From positions 1 through 9,658 of the forward strand of contig JAEZDP010000045.1 of NCBI GenBank assembly GCA_023418055.1: 9,658 nt of DNA, in the 5' to 3' direction. Within the stretch, counting starts at the first letter, position 1. Every line of letters begins with the position of its first letter. Origin of the DNA: Acidobacteriota bacterium. GTDB taxonomy: Bacteria; Acidobacteriota; Vicinamibacteria; Vicinamibacterales; Vicinamibacteraceae. Of this stretch, positions 1-7,300 are shown one piece after another. The notes beneath the pieces were generated by a model. It worked only from the letters and a program-made list of their open reading frames with translations, was not told the origin of the DNA and did not search any database. The position numbers were made by a program, and so were the translations under genes.

Positions 1-275
1 ACGTCGGGCGGGGCGGCACCGTCGTGACGGCCGATCTCCTCGCCGCCCTGCACGAGGGGACGATCGCCGGCGCGGGCCTCGACGTCGTCGATCCGGAGCC
101 GCTGCCGTCGGACCATCCCCTCTGGACCATGCCGAACGTGATCATCACGCCGCACTCGTCTTCCGACTCGGACGTCGACGACGAGAGCCGGTGGATCGTG
201 GTGCGCGAGAACCTGCGTCGGTATGTAGCCGGGGAGCGGATGCTGTCGGTGGTGGATCCGTCGCGCGGGTACTGA
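1..275 (+). CDS. D-2-hydroxyacid dehydrogenase, C-terminal part (5' truncated by window edge)
   Basis: Ninety codons of the end of a gene are visible, read from base 3; the start lies outside the window. The protein would be an NAD(P)-dependent oxidoreductase interconverting 2-hydroxyacids and 2-oxoacids in the cytoplasm. The visible part begins in the Rossmann-domain segment VGRGGTVV, followed by AGAGLDVVDPEPLP, which carries the catalytic Glu (codon 96-98), and NVIITPHSS, which carries the catalytic His (codon 153-155). The tail (ENLRRYVAGE, then VVDPSRGY and TGA) is the usual ending of this family, so the C-terminus is intact. The substrate-binding Arg and the full cofactor loop lie upstream, so glyoxylate/hydroxypyruvate reductase, phosphoglycerate dehydrogenase-like and other activities cannot be separated. 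It converges on the M56 gene with a 37-base gap. Confidence 0.9.
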   Translation, partial: VGRGGTVVTADLLAALHEGTIAGAGLDVVDPEPLPSDHPLWTMPNVIITPHSSSDSDVDDESRWIVVRENLRRYVAGERMLSVVDPSRGY

Positions 276-278
276 GGA

Positions 279-304
279 CCGGATGAGCTCCGGCCCCCTT
301 GGGG
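279..304. terminator. possible weak bidirectional terminator between convergent genes
   Basis: The 37-base gap between two convergent stop codons holds a 5-bp stem (CCGGA 279-283, TCCGG 289-293, 5-nt loop), followed by a C-run facing a G-run (295-298 and 301-304). There is no T-tract on either strand. The position suits a shared terminator, but the structure is short and the call is tentative. Confidence 0.2.
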
Positions 305-312
305 CATACGTC

Positions 313-1935
313 TCAGTCGGTGAGCCGGAACTGTACCGAGACGGTCATCACCACGTCCACGGGTTCGCCGTTGAGCAGCGTGGGCGTGAACACCCACTGA
401 CGTGCGGCCTCGGCCGCCGCAATCGCGAAGTCGGGATGCACGTGGGCCCCGAGGACGCGCAGCGAGTGCACCGCCCCGTCACGCCCGATGATGGCTTCGA
501 GGTCCACCGTGCCCTCGCGGCCTGCATCGCGCATCGAGGCAGGATAGACGGGCTTCACGTCGTGGGTCTTGCGCGGTGCACGGATGTTGCCCCCCACGCG
601 GATCGGCGACGGTGCAGCCGGCGCGTCGGTGGTGGCTGCCGCGGGCTTGCGTTCCGTCGAGACCGTGACGGTCTCCCGAAGAGTGCCCAGCTGGAGGGTG
701 ATTGCGCGTTCCCAGTCGGCCCGGGCCGACAGGGTGAATGTCTGCGGGAGCTTCTGGAACCCTGGCAGTTGTGCCGTCAGCGTGTATTCGCCCGCACGGA
801 CCGCGGGGAAGTCGAACTGGCCCTGCGCGTCGGTGGTCGCCGTGGCGACCGTGCCGGCGGCATCGTCGAGCGTGAACGCCACCTGGGGGACGACAGCGCC
901 CGTGGAATCGTACACGGTGCCACGCAGGTCGTCCTGTGCCTGCGGCGATTGCATCGCGGCCACCGGCAGGCCAATGGCCAGGGTGAGGCCTGCGATGGCC
1001 GTCGCGGCGCGGCGGGTGAGAGGGCGGCGGTCGAGGGTGGGATTCAACATGGCGGTGATTCTCCTTTCGAGACCAGGCGCGTGTGCGGCGGACATGGCCA
1101 GGGACCAGGCCCGGGCCGGGCGAATGGCGCGCGCGACGGCCACCAGATGTGCAGCGTAGTGGCGCGCCGGGATGCCGCTCTCGACGACCACGTCGTCGCA
1201 GGCGCGTTCGCTCGCGTGACGCAGCCGCCGGCAGGCGATAGCGACGAGGGGATTGAACCAGTGCACACGGCGCACCATTTCGGCGACCATCTGCATCGCC
1301 CAATCCCGTCGGCGGATGTGCGCGCACTCGTGCCGCGCGACGGCCCCGACGCGCTCGGCGGGCCAGGCGGCGGCCAGCATCGGCAGCACGAGCACCGGTC
1401 CTCGGCGAAAGCCCCAGGTCGCGATCAGCCCGGCCTGCTCCGTCAGCAGGACCGTGGGCGGCCGACGGAGTCCTACCGCGGTGGACGCGTCGCTCACCGT
1501 CTTCAGCAGCGAAGCGTCGAGGCACGGCACGGCCGAGGCACGGACACGCTGAAGCTGGCGTACCCCGCGCGCCACGCGCACGACGCCGACGAGAAGACCG
1601 GCCACCCAGACGACCGCAAGTGTTCCGGCCAGCCTTGCCGCAGCCGGACCGCTGGCATCGGGTTGAGCGATCGCACGCGTTTCCTCGTCCGATACCCCTG
1701 CTGCCGAGGCGGTGCCAACGACGACGGTGTGTGACGTGGGGTCCGACCAGCGCGGCCAGGGCGTCCATGCGGGGAGCACCCACATGGCGAGGGGGGATGC
1801 AGCGACTGCCAGCACGGCGGCGGCCAGGATCGCGTGTCGCATCGCGGCCGAGGCGCGTGCCATGACCTGCGTCGCCACCAGCGCAAGGCCGGTGAGCAGG
1901 GTGGCCTGAAGCGCGGCGTCCAGCAGCAGGCTCAT
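313..1935 (-). CDS. BlaR1-like M56 membrane metallopeptidase with periplasmic CarboxypepD_reg-like and TonB C-terminal domains
   Basis: This 540-residue protein resembles the BlaR1/MecR1 signal transducers, which cleave or help inactivate a BlaI-type repressor after sensing a signal outside the membrane. Hydrophobic segments lie at about 4-24, 36-56, 102-120 and 309-328. The zinc-binding HECAH motif is at 202-206, in the large loop between the third and fourth segments, with ERACD at 243-247 as the likely further zinc-site region. Arg pairs at 303-304 and 308-309 lie just before the fourth segment, the zone where S. aureus BlaR1 cuts itself at an Arg-Arg bond. After the membrane, the usual penicillin-binding sensor is absent. 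Instead there is a CarboxypepD_reg-like beta-sandwich (about 336-425), a Pro/Ala linker, and a TonB C-terminal-like domain (about 455-537, with KPVYPASMRDAGREG and RQWVFTPTLLNG). The ATG overlaps the blaI stop as ATGA, with AGGAG nine bases upstream. The family call is firm; the signal and target are unknown. Confidence 0.88.
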   Translation of the reverse strand: MSLLLDAALQATLLTGLALVATQVMARASAAMRHAILAAAVLAVAASPLAMWVLPAWTPWPRWSDPTSHTVVVGTASAAGVSDEETRAIAQPDASGPAAARLAGTLAVVWVAGLLVGVVRVARGVRQLQRVRASAVPCLDASLLKTVSDASTAVGLRRPPTVLLTEQAGLIATWGFRRGPVLVLPMLAAAWPAERVGAVARHECAHIRRRDWAMQMVAEMVRRVHWFNPLVAIACRRLRHASERACDDVVVESGIPARHYAAHLVAVARAIRPARAWSLAMSAAHAPGLERRITAMLNPTLDRRPLTRRAATAIAGLTLAIGLPVAAMQSPQAQDDLRGTVYDSTGAVVPQVAFTLDDAAGTVATATTDAQGQFDFPAVRAGEYTLTAQLPGFQKLPQTFTLSARADWERAITLQLGTLRETVTVSTERKPAAATTDAPAAPSPIRVGGNIRAPRKTHDVKPVYPASMRDAGREGTVDLEAIIGRDGAVHSLRVLGAHVHPDFAIAAAEAARQWVFTPTLLNGEPVDVVMTVSVQFRLTD

Positions 1936-2315
1936 CGTGGGTCGCTCCTGGCGCGCTCGATGATGGCGGCGATGCGGTCGAGGTCGTCCTCCGACAGACG
2001 TGCGGCGTCGTTGCCGAGCAGCGTCGTCACGACGCTGGCAGGTGAGCCGTCGAAGAACGTGTCGACGAGGTGGCGGAGGGCAGCCCGACGGGCGGCCGAC
2101 CTGGTGACGGTGGGCATGTAGACGTAGCGCAGGCCTTCTTCGGCATGCGTCACATGGCCCTTCTCCTCGAGCACCCTCAGTTGCGTGCGGACGGTGGAGT
2201 AGCTGGGCGCGTCATCGAGGCCCTCGAGAATCTGGCTGGCGGTGGCCCGGCCGAGCCGATAGAGGACGTCCATGATCTGGCGTTCGCGCCGGGTCAGGGG
2301 TGTGCTGGGCGGCAT
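1932..2315 (-). CDS. BlaI/MecI/CopY-family transcriptional repressor
   Basis: This 127-residue protein has the winged-helix domain of BlaI/MecI repressors at about 7-70. It opens with LTRRERQIMDVLYRLGRAT, continues with the recognition-helix region SYSTVRTQLRVLEEKGHV (38-55) and a wing ending near YVYMP. The C-terminal half (about 72-123) is the helical dimerisation part, with FFDGSPASVV at 87-96. Family members bind as dimers to dyad operators and are inactivated when the partner M56 protein is activated. Length is normal. The start is chosen because LTxxE normally lies within the first ten residues. No ribosome-binding site precedes the ATG, which lies right beside a candidate promoter, so the message may be leaderless. 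It is translationally coupled to the M56 gene through ATGA. The two dyads immediately upstream suggest that it controls its own operon. Other targets cannot be seen here. Confidence 0.93.
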   Translation of the reverse strand: MPPSTPLTRRERQIMDVLYRLGRATASQILEGLDDAPSYSTVRTQLRVLEEKGHVTHAEEGLRYVYMPTVTRSAARRAALRHLVDTFFDGSPASVVTTLLGNDAARLSEDDLDRIAAIIERARSDPR

Positions 2316-2352
2316 GTGCGATATTCATAACACACATGCGATAAAAATAACA
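2315..2352 (-). promoter_or_regulatory. promoter and tandem dyad operators of the blaI-M56 operon
   Basis: An AT-rich island in GC-rich DNA carries two 16-bp copies, at 2317-2332 and 2337-2352. Both have the form TGCGAT-N4-ATAACA, with identical arms and a different 4-base centre (ATTC, AAAA). The arms form a partial dyad (TGnnAT/ATnnCA), and the copies start 20 bp apart, about two helical turns, so two dimers could sit on one face. On the minus strand TATGAA (2329-2324) is a candidate -10 box ending eight bases before the ATG; no good -35 box is visible. Autoregulation by the BlaI-like protein is an inference. Confidence 0.6.
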
Positions 2353-2355
2353 GGT

Positions 2356-2369
2356 GCCGCCCGCGCGGC
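2356..2369 (-). terminator. possible terminator of the tetR gene
   Basis: Just after the tetR stop, a 5-bp all-GC stem (GCCGC 2356-2360 with GCGGC 2365-2369, 4-nt loop) is followed on the minus strand, a few bases later, by the T-rich run TGTTATTTTTAT (2352-2341). This looks like a small intrinsic terminator, but the T-run is also the upstream blaI operator copy, so one sequence may do both jobs. The stem is short and the distance to the T-run is longer than ideal. Confidence 0.35.
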
Positions 2370-2373
2370 GGAG

Positions 2374-3024
2374 CTAGCCTGAGGCGGCGGCCGTCTCGGC
2401 GGTGAGCGTGGCCGACTCGACACCCCGCATCAGCACGCGGAGCGCGGGGCGCACCTCGTGGACGATGCGCGACACGTCGAGATCGGCATGCCGCAGGGCG
2501 CGCAGCGTGAGGCCTTCGAGCAGCGCCACGATGGCATCGGCGCGCGCGGCCAGGTCGGCGGGCGACATGCCGGCGAGGGCCGGCCGGCTGGCGAGTACTT
2601 CAAGGAAGCGCTGACGTGCGGTCGCGTCGGCCTGTTGCACCTTCTGGGCGATGCGTGGGCTCCGGGCCGCCTCGGCGAGCACCTCGAGACGCAGCAGCAT
2701 GCGCTGCTGCGTCGAGCACTGCGTCAGGTTGTCGCCGAACTTCTCGAGCAGCGTCTCCTCGGCGTCGCCCGACGAGGCGAGGTGGTCGAGAAAGGCCATC
2801 GACAGCAGCAGGTCGCGCTCCACGATCGCCTCGATGATGGCTTCCTTGTTCTCGAAGTAGTGGTAGATGTGGCCGACGCTCATGCCCGCGCGCCGCGCCA
2901 GCTCGGCCATGCTGGCGCCGTGGAACCCGCGGTCCCTGAAGCAGGACGCTGCGGCGTGCAGCACTTGGTCCCGCCGTGCTTGTCCGCGGTCGTGATCCGC
3001 GGGCGTCTGTCGTTCGTCTATCAC
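2374..3024 (-). CDS. TetR/AcrR-family repressor, probably of the adjacent RND efflux operon
   Basis: This 216-residue protein has the standard TetR N-terminal DNA-binding domain: a first helix RRDQVLHAAASCFRDRGF (18-34), then the helix-turn-helix MAELARRAGMSVGHIYHYF (39-57), ending in the typical KEAIIEAI (60-67). The rest (about 75-205) is the helical ligand-binding and dimerisation region, too variable to indicate an inducer. The start is a GTG (3024-3022) with a GGGAG about eleven bases upstream. The gene is transcribed away from the efflux genes, as acrR-, ttgR- and mexR-type regulators often are. Two palindromes overlapping the efflux promoter are the expected binding sites. It could also repress itself, since both promoters share the same 115 bases. 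Downstream on the same strand lies blaI, which seems to have its own promoter, so I do not place them in one operon. Confidence 0.92.
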   Translation of the reverse strand: MIDERQTPADHDRGQARRDQVLHAAASCFRDRGFHGASMAELARRAGMSVGHIYHYFENKEAIIEAIVERDLLLSMAFLDHLASSGDAEETLLEKFGDNLTQCSTQQRMLLRLEVLAEAARSPRIAQKVQQADATARQRFLEVLASRPALAGMSPADLAARADAIVALLEGLTLRALRHADLDVSRIVHEVRPALRVLMRGVESATLTAETAAASG

Positions 3025-3068
3025 TCTCGTGCGCGCTCCCTGCGACGCCGACCTGCGCGGCCGGCGGG

Positions 3069-3097
3069 TTGACGATTGCTCTACGCTACCATAGAAT
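3069..3097 (+). promoter_or_regulatory. sigma70-type promoter of the RND efflux operon
   Basis: TTGACG (3069-3074, five of six to the -35 consensus) and TAGAAT (3092-3097, five of six to the -10 consensus) are separated by exactly 17 bp. Transcription should start near 3104, giving a leader of about 36 bases before the adaptor ATG at 3140. The -10 box lies inside the first palindromic operator, so a bound repressor would block polymerase. No equally good promoter is visible for the divergent tetR gene. Confidence 0.8.
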
Positions 3098-3111
3098 GAA
3101 CGTTCGTTCTA
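3092..3111. promoter_or_regulatory. TetR-type operator O1 overlapping the -10 box
   Basis: TAGAATGAACGTTCGTTCTA is a 20-bp palindrome with one mismatched pair (18 of 20 bases paired) and a perfect GAACGTTC centre. Its size and form are typical of operators bound by TetR-family dimers. It covers the -10 box and the expected transcription start of the efflux operon. Confidence 0.8.
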
Positions 3112-3127
3112 GATTGAACGCTCAATC
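3112..3127. promoter_or_regulatory. second TetR-type operator O2 in the efflux leader
   Basis: GATTGAACGCTCAATC is a 16-bp palindrome with one mismatched pair, directly next to O1. It shares the half-site TGAACG with O1 (3097-3102 and 3115-3120), and the two centres are 18 bp apart. It lies in the transcribed leader, so it would act as a second repressor site, possibly bound cooperatively with O1. Confidence 0.65.
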
Positions 3128-3139
3128 CATAGGCTCTTC

Positions 3140-4312
3140 ATGTCTCGCATCTCACTCTTCTCCGCCGCGACGCTGCTTGCGCTCGCCTCGACAGCCTGCG
3201 GTCGTTCCGATGCCGCCAACCCCGCAGCCACCGCGGCACCTCCACCTCCCGAGGTGGCCGTCCTCACGGTGCAACAGGAGCCGGTGACCCTCGTGACCGA
3301 GTTGCCCGGGCGCACGGCGCCCCACGGCATCGCCGAGGTCCGCCCGCAGGTCAACGGCATCATCCAGCGGCGGTTGTTCACCGAGGGCAGCGACGTGCGC
3401 GCGGGCACGGTGCTCTACCAGATCGATCCGGCCCCCTATCAGGCCGCGCTCGATGCCGCGCGGGCGGCGCTGGCCCGATCGGAGGCCAATCTGGTCGCGG
3501 CGCGCCTCCGCGCCGATCGCTACAAAGGCCTCGTCGCCATCAACGCCGTGAGCCAGCAGGACTACGACGATGCGGTGGCCGCCCTGGGGCAGGCTGAAGC
3601 GAGCATCGCGTCGGACAAGGCCGCCATTCGCTCCGCGGAGATCAACCTCGGGTACACGCGGCTGGCCGCGCCGATTGCCGGACGCATCGGCCGCTCAGCG
3701 GTGACCCCGGGCGCTCTCGTCACCGCCAACCAGACCGAACCGCTGGCCATCGTCCAGCAACTCGATCCCATCTACGTGGACGTGACTCAGTCGAGCACCG
3801 ACATGCTGCGTCTCCGTCGCGACCTCGCCGAAGGACGCCTGAAGAGCGACGGCGGCAAGGCCGTCGTGCGCCTGCTGCTCGAAGACGGCACCTCCTACCA
3901 GCAGACCGGACGGCTGCAGTTCTCGGAGGTGTCGGTGGACGAACGCACCGGGGCGGTGACGCTGCGAGCCGTCTTCCCCAATCCGGATCGGGTCCTGCTG
4001 CCGGGCATGTATGTGCGGGCCATCGTCGAGGAGGGCAGCAAGGCCGACGGGCTGCTGGTGCCGCAGCAGGCGGTGACGCGCGATCCCAAGGGCAATGCGA
4101 CCGCGATGGTGGTCAATGCCGAGGACAAGGCGGAGATGCGCGCGCTCGAGGCCCCGAGGGCCATCGGCGATCGCTGGCTCGTGACCGGGGGCCTCGCGCC
4201 GGGTGACCGGGTGATCGTCGAAGGTCTGCAGAAGATCCGGCCCGGGGCCGAGGTGCGCGTCACGCCGTATGTGACGGCCAGCTCGCAGCCGGCCGCGGGC
4301 GAGGTGCGCTGA
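3140..4312 (+). CDS. RND efflux periplasmic adaptor lipoprotein (AcrA/MexA-like)
   Basis: This 390-residue membrane-fusion protein links the inner-membrane pump to the outer-membrane channel. The N-terminus is a lipoprotein signal with Cys20 as the likely lipidated residue; the lipobox reads STAC, with Ser rather than the usual aliphatic residue at -3. The first lipoyl half spans about 66-100 (VRPQVNGIIQ, then FTEGSDVRAGTVLYQIDPAPY), a helical hairpin about 100-165, and the second lipoyl half about 167-215 (LAAPIAGRIG, then VTPGALV). The beta-barrel and membrane-proximal domains follow (LLPGMYVRA 286-294, VPQQAV 307-312, GLQKIRPGAEVRV 362-374). At the hairpin tip R127, L131 and S138 fit the RxxxLxxxxxxS channel-docking motif of AcrA/MexA. 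Length is normal. It is the first gene of the operon, has a weak AGG ribosome-binding site, and its TGA shares one base with the pump ATG. The drug range cannot be told from sequence. Confidence 0.95.
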   Translation: MSRISLFSAATLLALASTACGRSDAANPAATAAPPPPEVAVLTVQQEPVTLVTELPGRTAPHGIAEVRPQVNGIIQRRLFTEGSDVRAGTVLYQIDPAPYQAALDAARAALARSEANLVAARLRADRYKGLVAINAVSQQDYDDAVAALGQAEASIASDKAAIRSAEINLGYTRLAAPIAGRIGRSAVTPGALVTANQTEPLAIVQQLDPIYVDVTQSSTDMLRLRRDLAEGRLKSDGGKAVVRLLLEDGTSYQQTGRLQFSEVSVDERTGAVTLRAVFPNPDRVLLPGMYVRAIVEEGSKADGLLVPQQAVTRDPKGNATAMVVNAEDKAEMRALEAPRAIGDRWLVTGGLAPGDRVIVEGLQKIRPGAEVRVTPYVTASSQPAAGEVR

Positions 4313-7300
4313 TGGCCAGATTCTTCATCGACCGGCCCATCTTCGCGTGGGTCATCGCCATCGTCATCATGCTCGCCGGGGCCCTGTCGGTGGTGACGCT
4401 GCCCGTGGCGCAGTATCCCGCCATCGCGCCGCCGGCCATCACCATCACGGCGACCTATCCGGGCGCGTCCGCGCGGACGCTCGAGGACACCGTGACGCAG
4501 GTCATCGAGCAGCGCATGAAGGGGCTCGACTACCTGCAGTACGTGGCCGCCAACAGCGACGCGTCGGGCATGATGACCATGACGCTGACGTTCGACCCGG
4601 CCGCCGATCCCGACATCGCCCAGGTGCAGGTGCAGAACAAGCTGCAGCTGGCCTTGCCGTTGCTGCCGCAGGAAGTGCAGCGGCAGGGCGTCCAGGTGTC
4701 CAAGGCGCGCTCGAACATCCTGATGGTGCTCGGCTTCGTCTCGACCGACGGCCGCATGACGGCCACCGACATCAGCGACTACGTCGCGGCCAACGTGCAG
4801 GACCGCGTGAGCCGCGTGCAGGGCGTCGGCAGCGTCATCGCGTTCGGCTCGCAGTACGCGATGCGCATCTGGCTCGACCCCACGAAGCTGCAGAACTACC
4901 GCATGACGCCCAGCGACGTGCGCGCCGCCATCGTCGCGCAGAACGCGCAGGTGTCGGCCGGCCAGCTCGGCGCGGCGCCCTCGGTCGAGGGGCAGCGCCT
5001 GAACGCCACCATCACCGCGCAGACACGCCTGCAGCGGCCCGAGCAGTTCGAGCAGATTGTGCTGCGCAGCGACGACCGCGGCGCGGTCGTGCGCCTCGAA
5101 GACGTGGCGCGCGTCGAACTCGGCAGCGAGATGTACGACGTCTTCTCGCGCTTCAACGGGAATCCCTCGTCGGGCATCGCCGTGCAGCTGGCCACCGGCG
5201 CCAACGCCCTGCAGACCGCCGAGCAGGTGCGCGCGGTGGTGAACGAGATGTCGGGTTTCTTCCCGCCCGGCCTCGAGTCGGTGGTGGCCTTCGACACGAC
5301 GCCCTTCGTGCGCATCTCGATCGAGGAGGTCGTCAAGACCCTCATCGAGGCCATCGTGCTCGTCTTCCTCGTGATGTACCTGTTCCTGCAGAACTTCAGG
5401 GCCACGCTGATTCCCACGCTCGCCGTGCCCGTGGTGCTGCTCGGCACCTTCGGCGTGCTGGCCGCCATCGGCTACAGCATCACCACCTTGACGATGTTCG
5501 GCATGGTGCTGGCCATCGGGCTGCTCGTTGACGACGCGATCGTGGTGGTCGAGAACGTCGAGCGCGTGATGCACGAGGACGGCCTGCCGCCGAGAGAGGC
5601 CACCCGCAAGAGCATGGATCAGATCACCGGGGCGCTCATCGGCATCGCGCTCGTGCTGTCGGCGGTCTTCGTGCCCATGGCGTTCTTCGGCGGATCGACA
5701 GGGGTCATCTACCGGCAGTTCTCGATCACGATCGTCTCGTCGATGGTGCTCTCGGTCGTCGTGGCCCTCGTGCTCACGCCAGCGCTGTGCGCCACCATCC
5801 TGAAGCCGGTGGCACCCGGGCACACCATGAGCCGCCGAGGGTTCTTCGGCTGGTTCAACCGCAGCTTCGACCGCGGCAGCCGTGTCTATCAGTCGATCAT
5901 CGGGCGCCTCGTCGTGCGTACCCTGCCGACCATGGTGGTGTATGTGCTGCTGGTGGTGGCCATGGGCCTGCTCTTCACGCGCCTGCCCACCGCGTTCCTG
6001 CCCGACGAGGACCAGGGCGTGATGTACACACAGGTGCAGTTGCCGGCAGGCAGCACGCAGGAGCAGACGCTCGAGGTGATGAAGAAGGTCGAGCAGCACT
6101 ACCTCGAGAACGAGAAGGACGCGGTGCAGTCGCTCTTCGCGGTGACGGGCTTCAGCTTTGCGGGTCGTGGCCAGAACATGGGCATGGCCTTCGTCCGCCT
6201 CAAGCCGTGGGACGAGCGCGAGGGCGACACCCTGCGCGTGCAGGCCGTGGTGGGACGGGCGATGGCGTCGTTCTCGCAGATTCGTGAGGCGATGGTCTTT
6301 GCGTTTGCTCCGCCGGCGGTCTCGGAACTCGGCAACGCCTCGGGCTTCACGGTGCAGTTGCAGGACCGCACGGGCCAGGGGCACGAGGCGCTGATGGCCG
6401 CGCGCAACCAGTTCCTGGGGCTGGCGGCCCAGCACCCGGCGCTGGTCGGCGTGCGCCCCAACGGCCTCGAGGACACCCCGCAGTACGAGATCAACGTGGA
6501 CACCGAGCGGGCCGGCGCGCTCGGCCTCACGGTGGCCGACATCAACGACACGCTGTCGAGTGCGTGGGGCAGCGCGTACGTGAACGACTTCATCGATCGC
6601 GGACGTGTGAAGCGCGTGTTCATGCAGGCGGATGCGCCCTTCCGCATGCAGCCCGAGGACCTCGGCCTGTGGTATGCCCGCAACCGCGTGGGCGAGATGG
6701 TGCCGTTCTCGTCGTTTGCGACCACCGAGTGGTCGTACGGATCGCCACGGCTCGAGCGGTTCAACGATCTGTCGTCCACCGAGCTGCTCGGGGCCCCGGC
6801 GCCGGGCCGAAGTTCCGGCGAGGCCATGGCCGTGGTGGAGGAACTGATGGCGCAACTGCCGGCCGGCTTCGGCTACGAATGGTCGGGCCTGTCGTTCCAG
6901 GAGCGGCTGTCGGGCTCGCAGGCGCCGGCCCTCTATGCCATCTCGCTGCTCGTGGTCTTCCTCAGCCTCGCGGCGCTCTACGAGAGCTGGTCGGTGCCCT
7001 TCTCGGTGATGCTCGTGGTGCCGCTCGGCGTGCTGGGCGCCGTGATGGCCGCGGGCATGCGGGGGCTGTCCAACGACGTGTACTTCCAGGTCGGGTTGCT
7101 CACGACGATCGGCCTGGCGTCGAAGAACGCGATCCTCATCGTCGAGTTCGCCAAGGACCTGCAGGAGCGCGGGCAGGGCCTGGTCGAGGCGACGCTCGAG
7201 GCGTCACGCCAGCGGCTGCGGCCGATCCTGATGACGTCGTTGGCGTTCGGGCTCGGCGTGCTGCCGCTCGTGGTCAGCACGGGGGCCGGGTCGGGCAGCC

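Noticed and set aside
283..1734. A 483-codon open frame on the plus strand opposite the M56 gene
   Set aside because: Low-complexity Arg/Gly/His composition, no domain, and fully antisense to a gene with clear motifs.
3088..3093. TATGGT on the minus strand as -10 box for tetR
   Set aside because: The hexamer 17 bp upstream (CAATCT) does not resemble a -35 box. A tetR promoter must exist in this region, but I cannot place it.
3895..6855. A 986-codon open frame on the minus strand opposite the adaptor and pump genes
   Set aside because: It is rich in His, Arg, Gly and Asp with no recognisable domain and lies opposite two intact, well-conserved genes. Long antisense open frames are expected in GC-rich DNA.
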